Shown here in pieces: positions 8,925-17,832 of a stretch of 64,000 nucleotides of DNA. The first letter of the stretch is position 1; every line of letters begins with the position of its first letter. A model generated the notes under the pieces. The model saw only the letters and a program-made list of their open reading frames with translations. It was not told the DNA's origin and did not search any database. The stretch spans positions 496,001 to 560,000 of the forward strand of contig OZ244901.1 in assembly GCA_965221545.1 (NCBI GenBank), written 5' to 3'. The position numbers were made by a program, and so were the translations under genes. This DNA is from JAJEFO01 sp022819605. Lineage in GTDB: Bacteria > Pseudomonadota > Alphaproteobacteria > Rhodobacterales > Rhodobacteraceae.

Positions 8925-10100
8925 ATGATCTACCAAGAGCCGGAACTGACGGACGCAGACAAGCACGTGCTTGGTCTCATCAAGGAGCAGCGCGAAAGGC
9001 TTAGCATGTACACGACACACAACCCTCGACGGTGGTCTGGGTCCTTGAGGAAGGCGACTCTCGCAAGGGCGATTCGTGGATCAAACAGCATCGAGGGGTA
9101 TGACGCTTCGCTGGATGAAGCCGTTGCTGCGGTCGAAGGGGAAGATTTGCCGCTGGACGAGAAGACAGAGACTTGGCTGGCGATCAGCGGGTATCGCTCC
9201 GCGATGACCTACATACTTCAGGCTTGCCACGACCCCACATTTGAATTCGGCAAACAGTTCCTCAAGAGCCTGCACTTCATGATGATTCAATGGGATATGA
9301 GCAAGAGCCCTGGACAGTGGCGAACACGGGAGATCCTTGTGGTGGACGACAGACTCCCGGACCCAGTCTATGAAGCGCCGGACCATGAAATGGTTGATGG
9401 CTTGATCGAAGAACTGGTTGACTACATCCGGGCCGATTCCAACACTTCCATCCTCGTAAAGGCCGCGATGGCGCATTTGAACCTGGCCATGATCCACCCA
9501 TTTCGCGATGGCAACGGGCGTGTGGCACGAGCGCTGCAGACCCTTGTGCTTTCGCAAGATGGGCTTGTTCATCCGATATTCTCCAGCATCGAAGAATGGC
9601 TGGGGCAAAACACTCCAGAATACTACAAGGAGCTTGAAAGGATGAGTGATGGTACATGGTCACCTGAGTGCAGCGCTTCATCCTGGGTCAGGTTTTGCCT
9701 GACTGCGCACTATCAGCAAGCGCTAACAAGCATCCGGAGGCATGAAGAGTACGATGCGCTGTTTGAGCGAATAGAGCGAGTCGTTGCAGACGATGCCCTG
9801 CATGAACGCACGACGCTGCCGCTGTTTGACGCAGCACTCGGAATGAGACTGACCAATTCACGCTATCAGCGCGAGGCAGAGGTCTCCATGCACGTGGCCA
9901 CGCGAGATCTTCGAATGCTGGTCGAGGCCGGACATCTGGAGCCGAAGGGCGAAAAACGCGGGCGGTACTACGTTGGCTCCGGATCCCTAAAGAAACATCG
10001 ATCTCGAACCAGGGTCAGGAAGCCGATGCCAAATCCCTATTCGGCATTTGAAGTATCGGAGCCAATACCCTTGGAAGGCCCAAGACTCCCCGGTCTCTGA
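8925..10100 (+). CDS. Fic family protein with N-terminal inhibitory motif (class II)
   Basis: 391 residues. The Fic core is intact: HPFRDGNGRVAR with catalytic His191, the motif used by AMP-transferring Fic enzymes. An inhibitory helix of the (S/T)xxxE(G/N) type is seen as SNSIEG (residues 53-58), so the protein should hold itself inactive until released and needs no separate antitoxin. A Fic_N-like region precedes the core, and a winged-helix-like region follows (SRYQREAEVSMHVATRDLRMLVEAGHL), as in DNA-binding Fic regulators. The start at 8925 has GAGG 8 bases upstream; an ATG at 8898 would add 9 residues but has no site at proper spacing. The AT-rich leader and position beside tRNA-Met suggest acquisition, which is inference. 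Confidence 0.93.
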   Translation: MIYQEPELTDADKHVLGLIKEQRERLSMYTTHNPRRWSGSLRKATLARAIRGSNSIEGYDASLDEAVAAVEGEDLPLDEKTETWLAISGYRSAMTYILQACHDPTFEFGKQFLKSLHFMMIQWDMSKSPGQWRTREILVVDDRLPDPVYEAPDHEMVDGLIEELVDYIRADSNTSILVKAAMAHLNLAMIHPFRDGNGRVARALQTLVLSQDGLVHPIFSSIEEWLGQNTPEYYKELERMSDGTWSPECSASSWVRFCLTAHYQQALTSIRRHEEYDALFERIERVVADDALHERTTLPLFDAALGMRLTNSRYQREAEVSMHVATRDLRMLVEAGHLEPKGEKRGRYYVGSGSLKKHRSRTRVRKPMPNPYSAFEVSEPIPLEGPRLPGL

Positions 10101-10417
10101 CCTGATTCGGCCATTTTGTTGCGCTGCATGCGTCTCCAACTCGTCTTTATCCAATGTTGCGTCATCCACACCGGTCTTCGCAAGCAGGCTGGTGGCTACG
10201 GTCCGTTTGGGTCGCCAAGTCATGTCCGCAACATGAGACAGGCACGAACCAGTTCAAACTTCAGATGCGAGGGCGCACGAGGGGCAATGCTTCAATCTGG
10301 ACCTCCAAGCAGTGATGCGTGTAGGGGCCCAAAGTTGTATGTCCTCGAGATGCGGGCTGTCTAGGCACACAAGTTTGCTCCGTTGCGCGGCGCAATGCAG
10401 GTCATTCAACAAGAATC
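10101..10417. other. intergenic stretch between fic and tRNA-Met, no gene seen
   Basis: Open frames of 60-80 codons occur on both strands but none has a ribosome binding site or a recognisable motif. It lies on the 3' side of tRNA-Met, where elements sometimes integrate, but I see no integrase remnant and no repeat of the tRNA 3' end. Confidence 0.4.
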
Positions 10418-10494
10418 TGGTAGCGGAGGAGGGACTTGAACCCCCGACACAAGGATTATGATTCCTCTGCTCTGACCAACTGAGCTACTCCGCC
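10418..10494 (-). tRNA. tRNA-Met (anticodon CAT, elongator type)
   Basis: 77 bases including an encoded CCA. The acceptor stem GGCGGAG pairs with CTCCGCT (one G-T pair at the end). The D-arm reads GCTCAGTTGGTCAGAGC, the anticodon stem GAGGA/TCCTT holds the loop ATCATAA, and the T-arm reads GGGGGTTCAAGTCCCTC. The first base pair is closed, which speaks against the initiator tRNA. tRNA-Ile with a modified CAU cannot be fully excluded by eye. Confidence 0.92.
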
Positions 10495-10690
10495 ACAAGA
10501 GACGGCACTCGTAATTTGCCGTCAGCAGGACGTCAAGCCATTTGGGCTTGCCTTTTTCCGGGACAAGCATGTCGCAGAGTGTCTGTTTTGCAATGACATT
10601 TATGACAAGTGGATGACGCTGCTTCGATTTCCGAGATGACTGCCGTTTGGAAACCCACGAGCCACTGGGGATTCTTGGGACGCCCGAATG

Positions 10691-11986
10691 TCAGAGGTCC
10701 GGATAAAGCGGGAACGCGTTGCAGAGGCGGGCAACCTCGCGCTTGACGCCGGATTCGACATCGTCATTGCCGTTCTCGCCGTTGCTGGCCAAGCCGTCCA
10801 CAACCTCCACGATCCAGCGCGCGATCTGACGGAACTCGTCCTCGCCAAACCCGCGCGTCGTGCCGGCCGGCGTGCCGAGGCGAATGCCGCTGGTCACGAA
10901 AGGCTTTTCCGGATCGAAAGGCACGCCGTTCTTGTTTGCCGTGATATGCGCGCGGCCCAAGGCCGCCTCTGTCGCCTTGCCTGTCACGCCCTTGGGGCGC
11001 AGGTCGGCCAGCATCAGGTGGTTGTCGGTCCCGCCGGAAACGATATCGATTCCTCCCTTCATGAGCTCGTCCGCCATGGCGCGTGCGTTGGCAACGACCG
11101 CCGCTGCATAGTCTGTGAACTCCGGCCTGAGCGCTTCTCCGAACGCCACAGCCTTTGCCGCAATGACGTGCATCAGCGGCCCGCCCTGAAGGCCGGGGAA
11201 TACGGCCGAATTGATCTTTCGCGCGATCTCCTCGTCATTGCTCAGGATCAGGCCGCCGCGGGGACCGCGAAGCGACTTGTGCGTTGTCGACGTGACAACA
11301 TGTGCATGCGGCACCGGCGAGGCGTGAGCGCCGCCCGCGACAAGCCCGGCAATGTGGGCCATGTCCACGTGGAGCCAGGCACCGATTTCGTCCGCGATTC
11401 CCCGAAAGGCCGCCCAGTCCCACGTGCGCGAATAGGCCGTGCCGCCGGCAAGAATCAGCTTCGGTCTGTGCTCCAAAGCACGCGTCCGGACTTCGTCCAT
11501 GTCGAGAAGGTGATCCTGCTGGCGAACGCCATAGGAGACCACGTTGAACCACTTGCCCGACATGTTGACAGGCGAACCGTGGGTCAGGTGCCCGCCCGAG
11601 TTCAGGTCCAGGCCCATGAACGTGTCGCCAGGGCGAAGCAGCGCAAGGAACACTGCCTGGTTCATCTGGCTGCCGGAGTTCGGCTGGACATTGGCGAAAC
11701 CCGCACCAAAGAGCTCCTTGGCGCGTTCGATGGCCAGCGTCTCCGCAACGTCGACGAACTGGCAGCCGCCGTAGTACCGCTTGCCGGGATAACCCTCTGC
11801 ATACTTGTTCGTCAGCACCGATCCCTGGGCTTCGAGCACGGCAGTCGACACGATGTTCTCGGATGCGATCAGTTCGATCTCGTCGCGCTGGCGTCCGAGT
11901 TCCGAGCGCATTGCGGCGAAGAGTTCCGGATCGCGGGATTCAAGCGCTTCGGCAAAGAACCCGGAGTCGCGGTGCTGGACATTCAT
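10691..11986 (-). CDS. glyA: serine hydroxymethyltransferase
   Basis: 431 residues, full length for bacterial SHMT. The PLP lysine is Lys237 in TSTTHKSLRGPRGG. Also visible are the early ELIASEN motif, KYAEGYPGKRYYGGC, and HVDMAHIAGLVA for cofactor and folate binding. It makes glycine and methylene-tetrahydrofolate from serine in the cytoplasm. GGGAGCG precedes the ATG. The gene is divergent from nadK across 163 bp. I looked there for a glycine riboswitch and saw none. Confidence 0.98.
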   Translation of the reverse strand: MNVQHRDSGFFAEALESRDPELFAAMRSELGRQRDEIELIASENIVSTAVLEAQGSVLTNKYAEGYPGKRYYGGCQFVDVAETLAIERAKELFGAGFANVQPNSGSQMNQAVFLALLRPGDTFMGLDLNSGGHLTHGSPVNMSGKWFNVVSYGVRQQDHLLDMDEVRTRALEHRPKLILAGGTAYSRTWDWAAFRGIADEIGAWLHVDMAHIAGLVAGGAHASPVPHAHVVTSTTHKSLRGPRGGLILSNDEEIARKINSAVFPGLQGGPLMHVIAAKAVAFGEALRPEFTDYAAAVVANARAMADELMKGGIDIVSGGTDNHLMLADLRPKGVTGKATEAALGRAHITANKNGVPFDPEKPFVTSGIRLGTPAGTTRGFGEDEFRQIARWIVEVVDGLASNGENGNDDVESGVKREVARLCNAFPLYPDL

Positions 11987-12149
11987 GACGACGCTCCCGT
12001 GCAGACAAGGCGGTTTCTATATCGAATGACGCGGCCCGGAAAGCGTCGAAACCGGCATATCGGAGCGATGCGGCGTCCTGTCTCGCGAATGCGAGGTCTT
12101 GAGTTTGGCGGAGACGCGGGCAATCGTGCAATCAGGGAGTGGAGGGATC

Positions 12150-12917
12150 ATGCAGTCGGAAAGGGCAGTTTCATTTCGCGCCAGCGAGGCGAAGGTGGCG
12201 CAGGAGGCGCTGACGGAACTGATCAGGCGGTTCGGGCAGTCGCCGCCGGATGAGGCGGACGTGATCGTGGCTCTTGGCGGTGACGGATTCATGCTGGACA
12301 CGCTCAAGGACGTGCAGCCCTTGGACAAGCCGGTCTACGGGATGCATCGGGGGACCGTCGGCTTCCTGATGAACGAGTTTAGCATGGACGATCTACCTGG
12401 GCGCCTTGTTGAAGCGGAGGAAGCCGTGATCAACCCGCTCCACATGCGGGCAGAGACTGCGGGCGGAAACGTGGAAGCGGCGCTTGCGATCAACGAAGTG
12501 TCCTTGCTGCGTGAAGGGTCACAGGCGGCGCGTCTGCAGATCAGCGTCGACGGCAAGCCCCGGCTCAAGGAGCTTGTGTGCGACGGCGCTATGGTGTCCA
12601 CGCCGGCAGGTTCCACCGCCTACAACTACTCAGCGCATGGACCGATACTGCCCATCGGGTCGCAGGTGCTGGCCTTGACGGCCGTGGCGCCGTTCCGGCC
12701 AAGGCGCTGGCGTGGCGCCTTGCTCCCGAAGACGGCGACCGTGCGATTCGACGCCTTGAACCCTGCCAAGCGCCCGGTGATGGCAGATGCAGACGGTCGG
12801 CCCGTCCGGAATGTCACGGCCGTCGAAGTTCGAAGCGAACCCGGCGTTCGTCACAGGATCCTCTTTGATCCGGGCCACGGGCTGGAGGAGCGCTTGATTC
12901 GGGAGCAGTTCGTGTGA
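12150..12917 (+). CDS. nadK: NAD kinase
   Basis: 255 residues, at the short end of the family as in other Rhodobacterales. The ATP/NAD-kinase signature GGDG is at residues 43-46 (VIVALGGDGFML), followed by GMHRGTVGFLMNE, INEVSLLR, and the substrate loop STPAGSTAYNYSAHGPI. It phosphorylates NAD to NADP. The start at 12150 is chosen for GGAGGG 6 bases upstream; the in-frame ATG at 12099 has no such site and would add 17 unconserved residues. Confidence 0.97.
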   Translation: MQSERAVSFRASEAKVAQEALTELIRRFGQSPPDEADVIVALGGDGFMLDTLKDVQPLDKPVYGMHRGTVGFLMNEFSMDDLPGRLVEAEEAVINPLHMRAETAGGNVEAALAINEVSLLREGSQAARLQISVDGKPRLKELVCDGAMVSTPAGSTAYNYSAHGPILPIGSQVLALTAVAPFRPRRWRGALLPKTATVRFDALNPAKRPVMADADGRPVRNVTAVEVRSEPGVRHRILFDPGHGLEERLIREQFV

Positions 12918-12987
12918 CGATGCCGGGCACCGGACTTGCCGCGCGGAGAATGACGTTTCCAGCGTGATCGGCAACCGGCGTCGCGAC

Positions 12988-14883
12988 TCATTGGCCTTTG
13001 GCATATCCCAAGGTCGTCAGAGCCTCCCGAATCTCGTCCAGAATGACCGGGTCGTCGATCGTCGCCGGCATCTTGAAGTCTTCGCCATCGGCAATCTTGA
13101 CCATCACCCCTCGCAGGATCTTGCCTGAGCGGGTCTTGGGCAAGCGATCGACCACGACCGCGAGCCGAAACGCTGCAACGGGCCCGATCCGGTCGCGCAC
13201 AAGCTTGACGCATTCGTTGACGATATCCTCGTCCGGGCGAGATGTTCCGGCATTCGTGCAGAGGAAGCCCAGCGGCAACTGTCCCTTGAGCTGGTCCGTC
13301 ACGCCAATGACGGCGCACTCGGCGACGTCGGGATGGGCCGCGAGCACCTCCTCCATGCCCCCGGTTGACAGCCGATGGCCCGCAACGTTGATCACGTCAT
13401 CGGTCCGCGCCATGATGTAGAGGTATCCGTCCTCGTCGACAAAGCCCGCATCGCCGGTTTCGTAAAATCCGGGGAACTGTTCGAGGTAGCTCTTCCTGAA
13501 CCGTGCCTCCGCATTCCAGAGCGTGGTCAGCGTGCCCGGCGGCAACGGAAGCTTGATCGCGATCGCGCCGAGTTCACCCGGTTTCACGGGTTGTCCGCCT
13601 TCGTCGAGAATCTGCACGTCGTAGCCCGGCATGGCGACGGACGGTGAGCCGTTCTTCACTGGCAAAGGCTCGATTCCCATCGGGTTCGCCGCAATGGAAT
13701 AGCCGGTTTCGGTCTGCCACCAGTGGTCGATGACCGGGACGCCCAGGTGCTTGCGAGCCCATTCGATCGTGTCGGGATCAGCGCGTTCGCCGGCGAGAAA
13801 CAGGATCTTGAGCTCCGAAAGGTCGTAGTCCTGGATCAGGTCGCCATTCGGATCCTCCCGCTTGATGGCACGAAACGCCGTAGGCGCGGTAAAGAGGACC
13901 TTGACGCCGTGCTCCTGGATGACGCGCCAGAAAGTTCCGGCGTCCGGCGTGCCGACAGGCTTGCCCTCGAACACGATTGTCGTGTTGCCGTGGATCAGCG
14001 GTGCGTAGCAGATGTATGAGTGACCCACGACCCAGCCGACGTCTGATGCAGTCCAGAACACGTCGCCCGGATCTGCGTCATAAATGTTCTTCATGGTCCA
14101 GTTAAGGGCCACGAGGTGGCCGCCTGTGGGGCGAACGACGCCCTTCGGGGCGCCGGTCGTTCCGGACGTATAGAGGATGTATGCTGGATGACTGCCTTCC
14201 ACGGGCACGCACTCGGCCGGGGTGACGCCGTCCTGCACGTCATTCCAGTCCAGGTCGCGACCGTCGATCATTGAGGCGCGCGCCTGTTCGCGCTGGAAGA
14301 TCACGCAATACTCTGGCGTGTGCCTTGCAAGTTCGATCGCGGCGTCGAGAAGGGGCTTGTACTCGACAACGCGGCCCGGCTCGATTCCGCACGAACCTGC
14401 AATGACGGCTTTTGGCGTGGCATCGTCGATTCGGACGGCAAGTTCGTTGGCAGCAAATCCCCCGAAGATGACCGAATGGATGGCGCCGATCCGGGCGCAA
14501 GCCAGCATCGCCACAAGAGCTTCCGGGATCATGGGCATGTAGATGACAACGCGATCGCCCTTGGACACGCCCCTTGACGCGAGCGCGCCGGCGAGCCGCG
14601 CCACCCTGTCCCGAAGCTCGGCATACGTGATCCGTGACTTTGTGCCGGTCACCGGGCTGTCGTGGATAATTGCGTCCTGGTCGCCACGGCCTGCCGCAAC
14701 ATGCCGATCGACTGCGTTCCAGCAGGTGTTGACCAGTCCATCGTCCAGCCACTCGTAGAGCGGCGCATTGCCGTCATTCAGCGCGCGCGTCGGCTTGCGG
14801 TCCCAGTCGATGGCATCTGCGGCATTCAGCCAGAAAGCCTCGGGGTCAGACTTCCATGACGCGTAGACCTCTTTGTACCCCAT
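12988..14883 (-). CDS. prpE: propionate-CoA ligase (acetyl-CoA synthetase family)
   Basis: 631 residues. AMP-binding domain with YILYTSGTTGAPKG (phosphate loop), TETGYSIAANP, YETGDAGFVDEDGYLYIMARTDD (hinge region) and the C-terminal catalytic-lysine motif PKTRSGKILRG. Overall sequence is closer to PrpE than to Acs: it lacks the longer Acs N-terminus and reads GTTGAPKGVVRPTGGH. It activates propionate (or acetate) to the CoA thioester. The start at 14883 has a perfect AAGGAG 7 bases upstream; the open frame extends further but has no ribosome site. It is convergent with nadK and 98 bp downstream of maeB on the same strand. Confidence 0.93.
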   Translation of the reverse strand: MGYKEVYASWKSDPEAFWLNAADAIDWDRKPTRALNDGNAPLYEWLDDGLVNTCWNAVDRHVAAGRGDQDAIIHDSPVTGTKSRITYAELRDRVARLAGALASRGVSKGDRVVIYMPMIPEALVAMLACARIGAIHSVIFGGFAANELAVRIDDATPKAVIAGSCGIEPGRVVEYKPLLDAAIELARHTPEYCVIFQREQARASMIDGRDLDWNDVQDGVTPAECVPVEGSHPAYILYTSGTTGAPKGVVRPTGGHLVALNWTMKNIYDADPGDVFWTASDVGWVVGHSYICYAPLIHGNTTIVFEGKPVGTPDAGTFWRVIQEHGVKVLFTAPTAFRAIKREDPNGDLIQDYDLSELKILFLAGERADPDTIEWARKHLGVPVIDHWWQTETGYSIAANPMGIEPLPVKNGSPSVAMPGYDVQILDEGGQPVKPGELGAIAIKLPLPPGTLTTLWNAEARFRKSYLEQFPGFYETGDAGFVDEDGYLYIMARTDDVINVAGHRLSTGGMEEVLAAHPDVAECAVIGVTDQLKGQLPLGFLCTNAGTSRPDEDIVNECVKLVRDRIGPVAAFRLAVVVDRLPKTRSGKILRGVMVKIADGEDFKMPATIDDPVILDEIREALTTLGYAKGQ

Positions 14884-14981
14884 GATGCGCTCCTTCCAGC
14901 CAATGTTTGCATGCCCCGCGCATGTGCAAATCGGTGGCGGATGTCCAGACACTCAATTGTCGCGCCAGGGCATCCGCTGGC

Positions 14982-17264
14982 TCAACCATATTGCGCGACG
15001 GGAGTTCCTGCCAGCGCGCTTGTATTCAGAAGACCACGCGCCGTCACTGACGGCGTGACGATATGCGCTCGATTGCCCATGCCCATCAGGATCGGGCCGA
15101 CTTCAAGCCCGCCTGCCTTCATCTTGAGAATGTTCCGCACGGCGGACGCCGCATCGAGATTCGCGAAGATGAGCACGTTGGCCGGTCCGTCGAACCGCGC
15201 ATGCGGCATGATTCGCTCGCGGATCGTCACGTCGAGCGCCGTGTCGGTATGCATCTCGCCCTCGTATTCGAAGTCGCGCGGTTCGGCATCAAGGATCTTG
15301 ATCGCCTTGCGCATCCGCTCGCCTGTGTCGCAGTCAAGGTTTCCGAACTGGCTGTGGCTGCAGAGTGCAACTTTCGGCTCGTGACCGAACCGGCGTACAT
15401 GCCTTGCTGCGCCCTGGACAACTTCAGCGATCTGCTCAGGCGTGGGTTCGGGATGCACATGCGTGTCGGCCACGAACAGCGGACCGTCCTCGAGAATCAC
15501 GAGGCTGAGCGCCCCGACCGGGCGAAGTCCGTCCCTTGCAAGAACCTCGCTCACGTATCGCAGGTGCCAGTGATACTGCCCGAATATGCCGCAGATCATG
15601 CTGTCGGCTTCCTGCCTGTGCACCATGACCGCACCGATGGCGGTCGTGTTCGTGCGCATGATGGCCCGGGCAAGTTCCGGCGTCACGCCGCGACGCTCGA
15701 GAAGCGCGTGATAAGTGGTCCAGTAGTCGCGATACCGCGGATCGCTTTCCGGGTTCACGAGATCGAAGTTCTCGCCAAGCCGGATTGGCAGCCCGAGCCG
15801 TTCGATCCGGCTTTCCACGACCTCCGGACGTCCGATGAGGATGGGGGTGTCCGACATCTCCTCGATCATGGCCGTGGCGGCGCGCAGCACGCGTTCGTTC
15901 TCGCCTTCTGCAAACACGATGCGTCGGTTCGCGGTTGCGGCCGCCTCGAATACCGGCCGCATGATCATCGTCGACCTGTAGACGGTCGCGTTCAGCTTGT
16001 GGTGATAGGCGTCCATGTCCTTGACCGGCCGGGTGGCAACTCCGGTGTCCATTGCGGCTTGGGCCACAGCAGAAGCCACCACCCGCATGAGGCGCGGGTC
16101 GAACGGCTTGGGAATGAGGTAGTTGCGCCCGAATGTCAGTTCTTCGCCCTTGTAGGCGGCGGCCGCCTCGGCGCTCGTGGTCGTGCGCGCAAGGCGGGCG
16201 ATTCCATCGACGCATGCCAGCTTCATCTCGTCGTTGATCGTGGTCGCGCCGACATCAAGTGCACCCCGAAAAATGAACGGGAAGCAAAGTACGTTGTTCA
16301 CCTGATTGGGGACATCCGAGCGACCGGTGGCAATGATCGCGTTCGGCGCAACTTCCCGCACCTCGTCAGGCATGATCTCGGGTACCGGGTTGGCCAGCGC
16401 GAAGATGATGGGCGGCTCGGACATCTTGCGGACCATGTCCTTCGAGAGAACCCCGGGACCTGACAGGCCCAGGAACAGGTCAGTTCCGACAATGACGTCG
16501 GCCAGCGCGCTCGGTCCGCCCGGCTGCGCGAACTCCTCCTTTTGCGGCGTCATGTCTGCCTTGCGCCCTTCGTGTACCAGCCCCTCAAGGTCGCAGAGCC
16601 AGATGTTCTCGCGTTTCACGCCAAGCTTGAGGAGCATGTTCAGGCAGGCGATTCCCGCTGCTCCGCCGCCGGTCGACACCACCTTGATGTCCTCGAACGC
16701 CTTTCCTGCAACGTGGAGCGCGTTGGTTGCGGCGGCGCCCACGACGATGGCCGTGCCGTGCTGGTCGTCGTGAAACACGGGGATGTTCATCCGTTCGGCG
16801 CATATGCGCTCGACGACGAAGCAGTCCGGTGCCCGGATGTCCTCAAGATTGATTGCGCCGAAGGTCGGCTCGAGCGCACAGACGATCTCTGCAAGGCGCT
16901 CGGGATCGCTTTCGTCCACTTCGATGTCGAAGCAGTCGATGTTTGCGAACTTCTTGAACAAGACCGCCTTGCCTTCCATCACCGGCTTGGCGGCCAGTCC
17001 TCCGATATTGCCAAGCCCGAGCACTGCCGATCCGTTGGTGACCACGGCTACCTGGTTCGCGCGCGCCGTGAATCGGCAAGCGTTCATCGGGTCGGCCTTG
17101 ATTTCCAGGCAGGCTTCCGCGACGCCCGGGCTGTAGGCGCGAGCGAGGTCGCGCCCGCTTGAAAGCGGCTTGGTGGCACGGATCTCCAGTTTGCCGGGCT
17201 TGGGCAGCTCGTGATATTCAAGCGCCGCTTGCCGGAGAACGGTCTCGCGCTGGTCTTCAGGCAT
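14982..17264 (-). CDS. maeB: NADP-dependent malic enzyme with phosphotransacetylase domain
   Basis: 760 residues, the typical size of MaeB-type fused enzymes. Residues ~1-430 are malic enzyme: AYSPGVAEACLEI, HDDQHGTAIVVGAAATNAL and VSTGGGAAGIACLNML (dinucleotide loop). The rest resembles phosphate acetyltransferase (FAEGENERVLRAA, MVHRQEADSMICG, CSHSQFGN); in characterised homologues this domain is usually regulatory and binds acetyl-CoA. It converts malate to pyruvate with NADPH formation. GGAGG lies 7 bases before the ATG. Divergent from cdd. Confidence 0.97.
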   Translation of the reverse strand: MPEDQRETVLRQAALEYHELPKPGKLEIRATKPLSSGRDLARAYSPGVAEACLEIKADPMNACRFTARANQVAVVTNGSAVLGLGNIGGLAAKPVMEGKAVLFKKFANIDCFDIEVDESDPERLAEIVCALEPTFGAINLEDIRAPDCFVVERICAERMNIPVFHDDQHGTAIVVGAAATNALHVAGKAFEDIKVVSTGGGAAGIACLNMLLKLGVKRENIWLCDLEGLVHEGRKADMTPQKEEFAQPGGPSALADVIVGTDLFLGLSGPGVLSKDMVRKMSEPPIIFALANPVPEIMPDEVREVAPNAIIATGRSDVPNQVNNVLCFPFIFRGALDVGATTINDEMKLACVDGIARLARTTTSAEAAAAYKGEELTFGRNYLIPKPFDPRLMRVVASAVAQAAMDTGVATRPVKDMDAYHHKLNATVYRSTMIMRPVFEAAATANRRIVFAEGENERVLRAATAMIEEMSDTPILIGRPEVVESRIERLGLPIRLGENFDLVNPESDPRYRDYWTTYHALLERRGVTPELARAIMRTNTTAIGAVMVHRQEADSMICGIFGQYHWHLRYVSEVLARDGLRPVGALSLVILEDGPLFVADTHVHPEPTPEQIAEVVQGAARHVRRFGHEPKVALCSHSQFGNLDCDTGERMRKAIKILDAEPRDFEYEGEMHTDTALDVTIRERIMPHARFDGPANVLIFANLDAASAVRNILKMKAGGLEVGPILMGMGNRAHIVTPSVTARGLLNTSALAGTPVAQYG

Positions 17265-17439
17265 TCTGTACCTCCAGACAGGTCGTTCGGCGTCTCATCC
17301 GCAGGCTCGGGAGGTTCGGTCCTGCCGCCCTGACATCGATTCGACGTCACTCTGCGTCGAAGATCGCGGGTGGGCAAGCCTGACCGGCTATTGCGTTCCA
17401 TGCATGGCCGCGCCAACCTTGCCGAAACAGGAGCGGTCC

Positions 17440-17832
17440 ATGGACTTGATCAAGGCAGCCAAGGATGTGCGAGAGAACGCCTATGCGCCCTATTCCGGCT
17501 TCAAGGTCGGCGCCGCGCTGCGCTCGGATTCGGGACGGGTGCATGCAGGCTGCAACGTGGAAAACATCGCCTACCCGGAAGGCACCTGTGCGGAAGCTGG
17601 TGCAATTTCCGCCATGATTGCAGCGGGCGAGACGCATTTCGTGGAGATTGCCGTCATCGCGGATGGCCCGGAGCCGGTCGCGCCATGCGGCGGCTGTCGA
17701 CAGAAACTGCTCGAATTCGCAGCTCCGGCGGCGACAATCACGATGGCAACCCTTGACGGCAAGAGCTTGACGACAGAGGTGGCTGAATTGCTGCCAGGCG
17801 CTTTCGGCAGGTCCCAGATGGGCAATGCCTGA
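17440..17832 (+). CDS. cdd: cytidine deaminase
   Basis: 130 residues, homotetrameric class. The zinc site is C50-A-E52 (TCAEAGA) with PCGGCRQ later; the all-cysteine zinc set is usual for this class. NVENIAYPEG is the substrate loop. It deaminates cytidine and deoxycytidine to uridine and deoxyuridine. The start at 17440 follows GGAG 6 bases upstream; a longer frame from 17404 lacks a site. First gene of the cdd-deoA-deoB-upp salvage operon; the next gene starts immediately after its stop. Confidence 0.96.
   Translation: MDLIKAAKDVRENAYAPYSGFKVGAALRSDSGRVHAGCNVENIAYPEGTCAEAGAISAMIAAGETHFVEIAVIADGPEPVAPCGGCRQKLLEFAAPAATITMATLDGKSLTTEVAELLPGAFGRSQMGNA

Noticed and set aside
10101..10417. Integration scar beside tRNA-Met like the one at tRNA-Ser
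   Set aside because: No integrase remnant and no repeat of the tRNA 3' end found.
11987..12149. Possible riboswitch upstream of glyA
   Set aside because: No glycine-type tandem structure; only a small CTCGC/GCGAG hairpin is visible.
10688..12253. 521-codon plus-strand open frame
   Set aside because: Antisense of glyA, which is unmistakable; high GC keeps opposite frames open.
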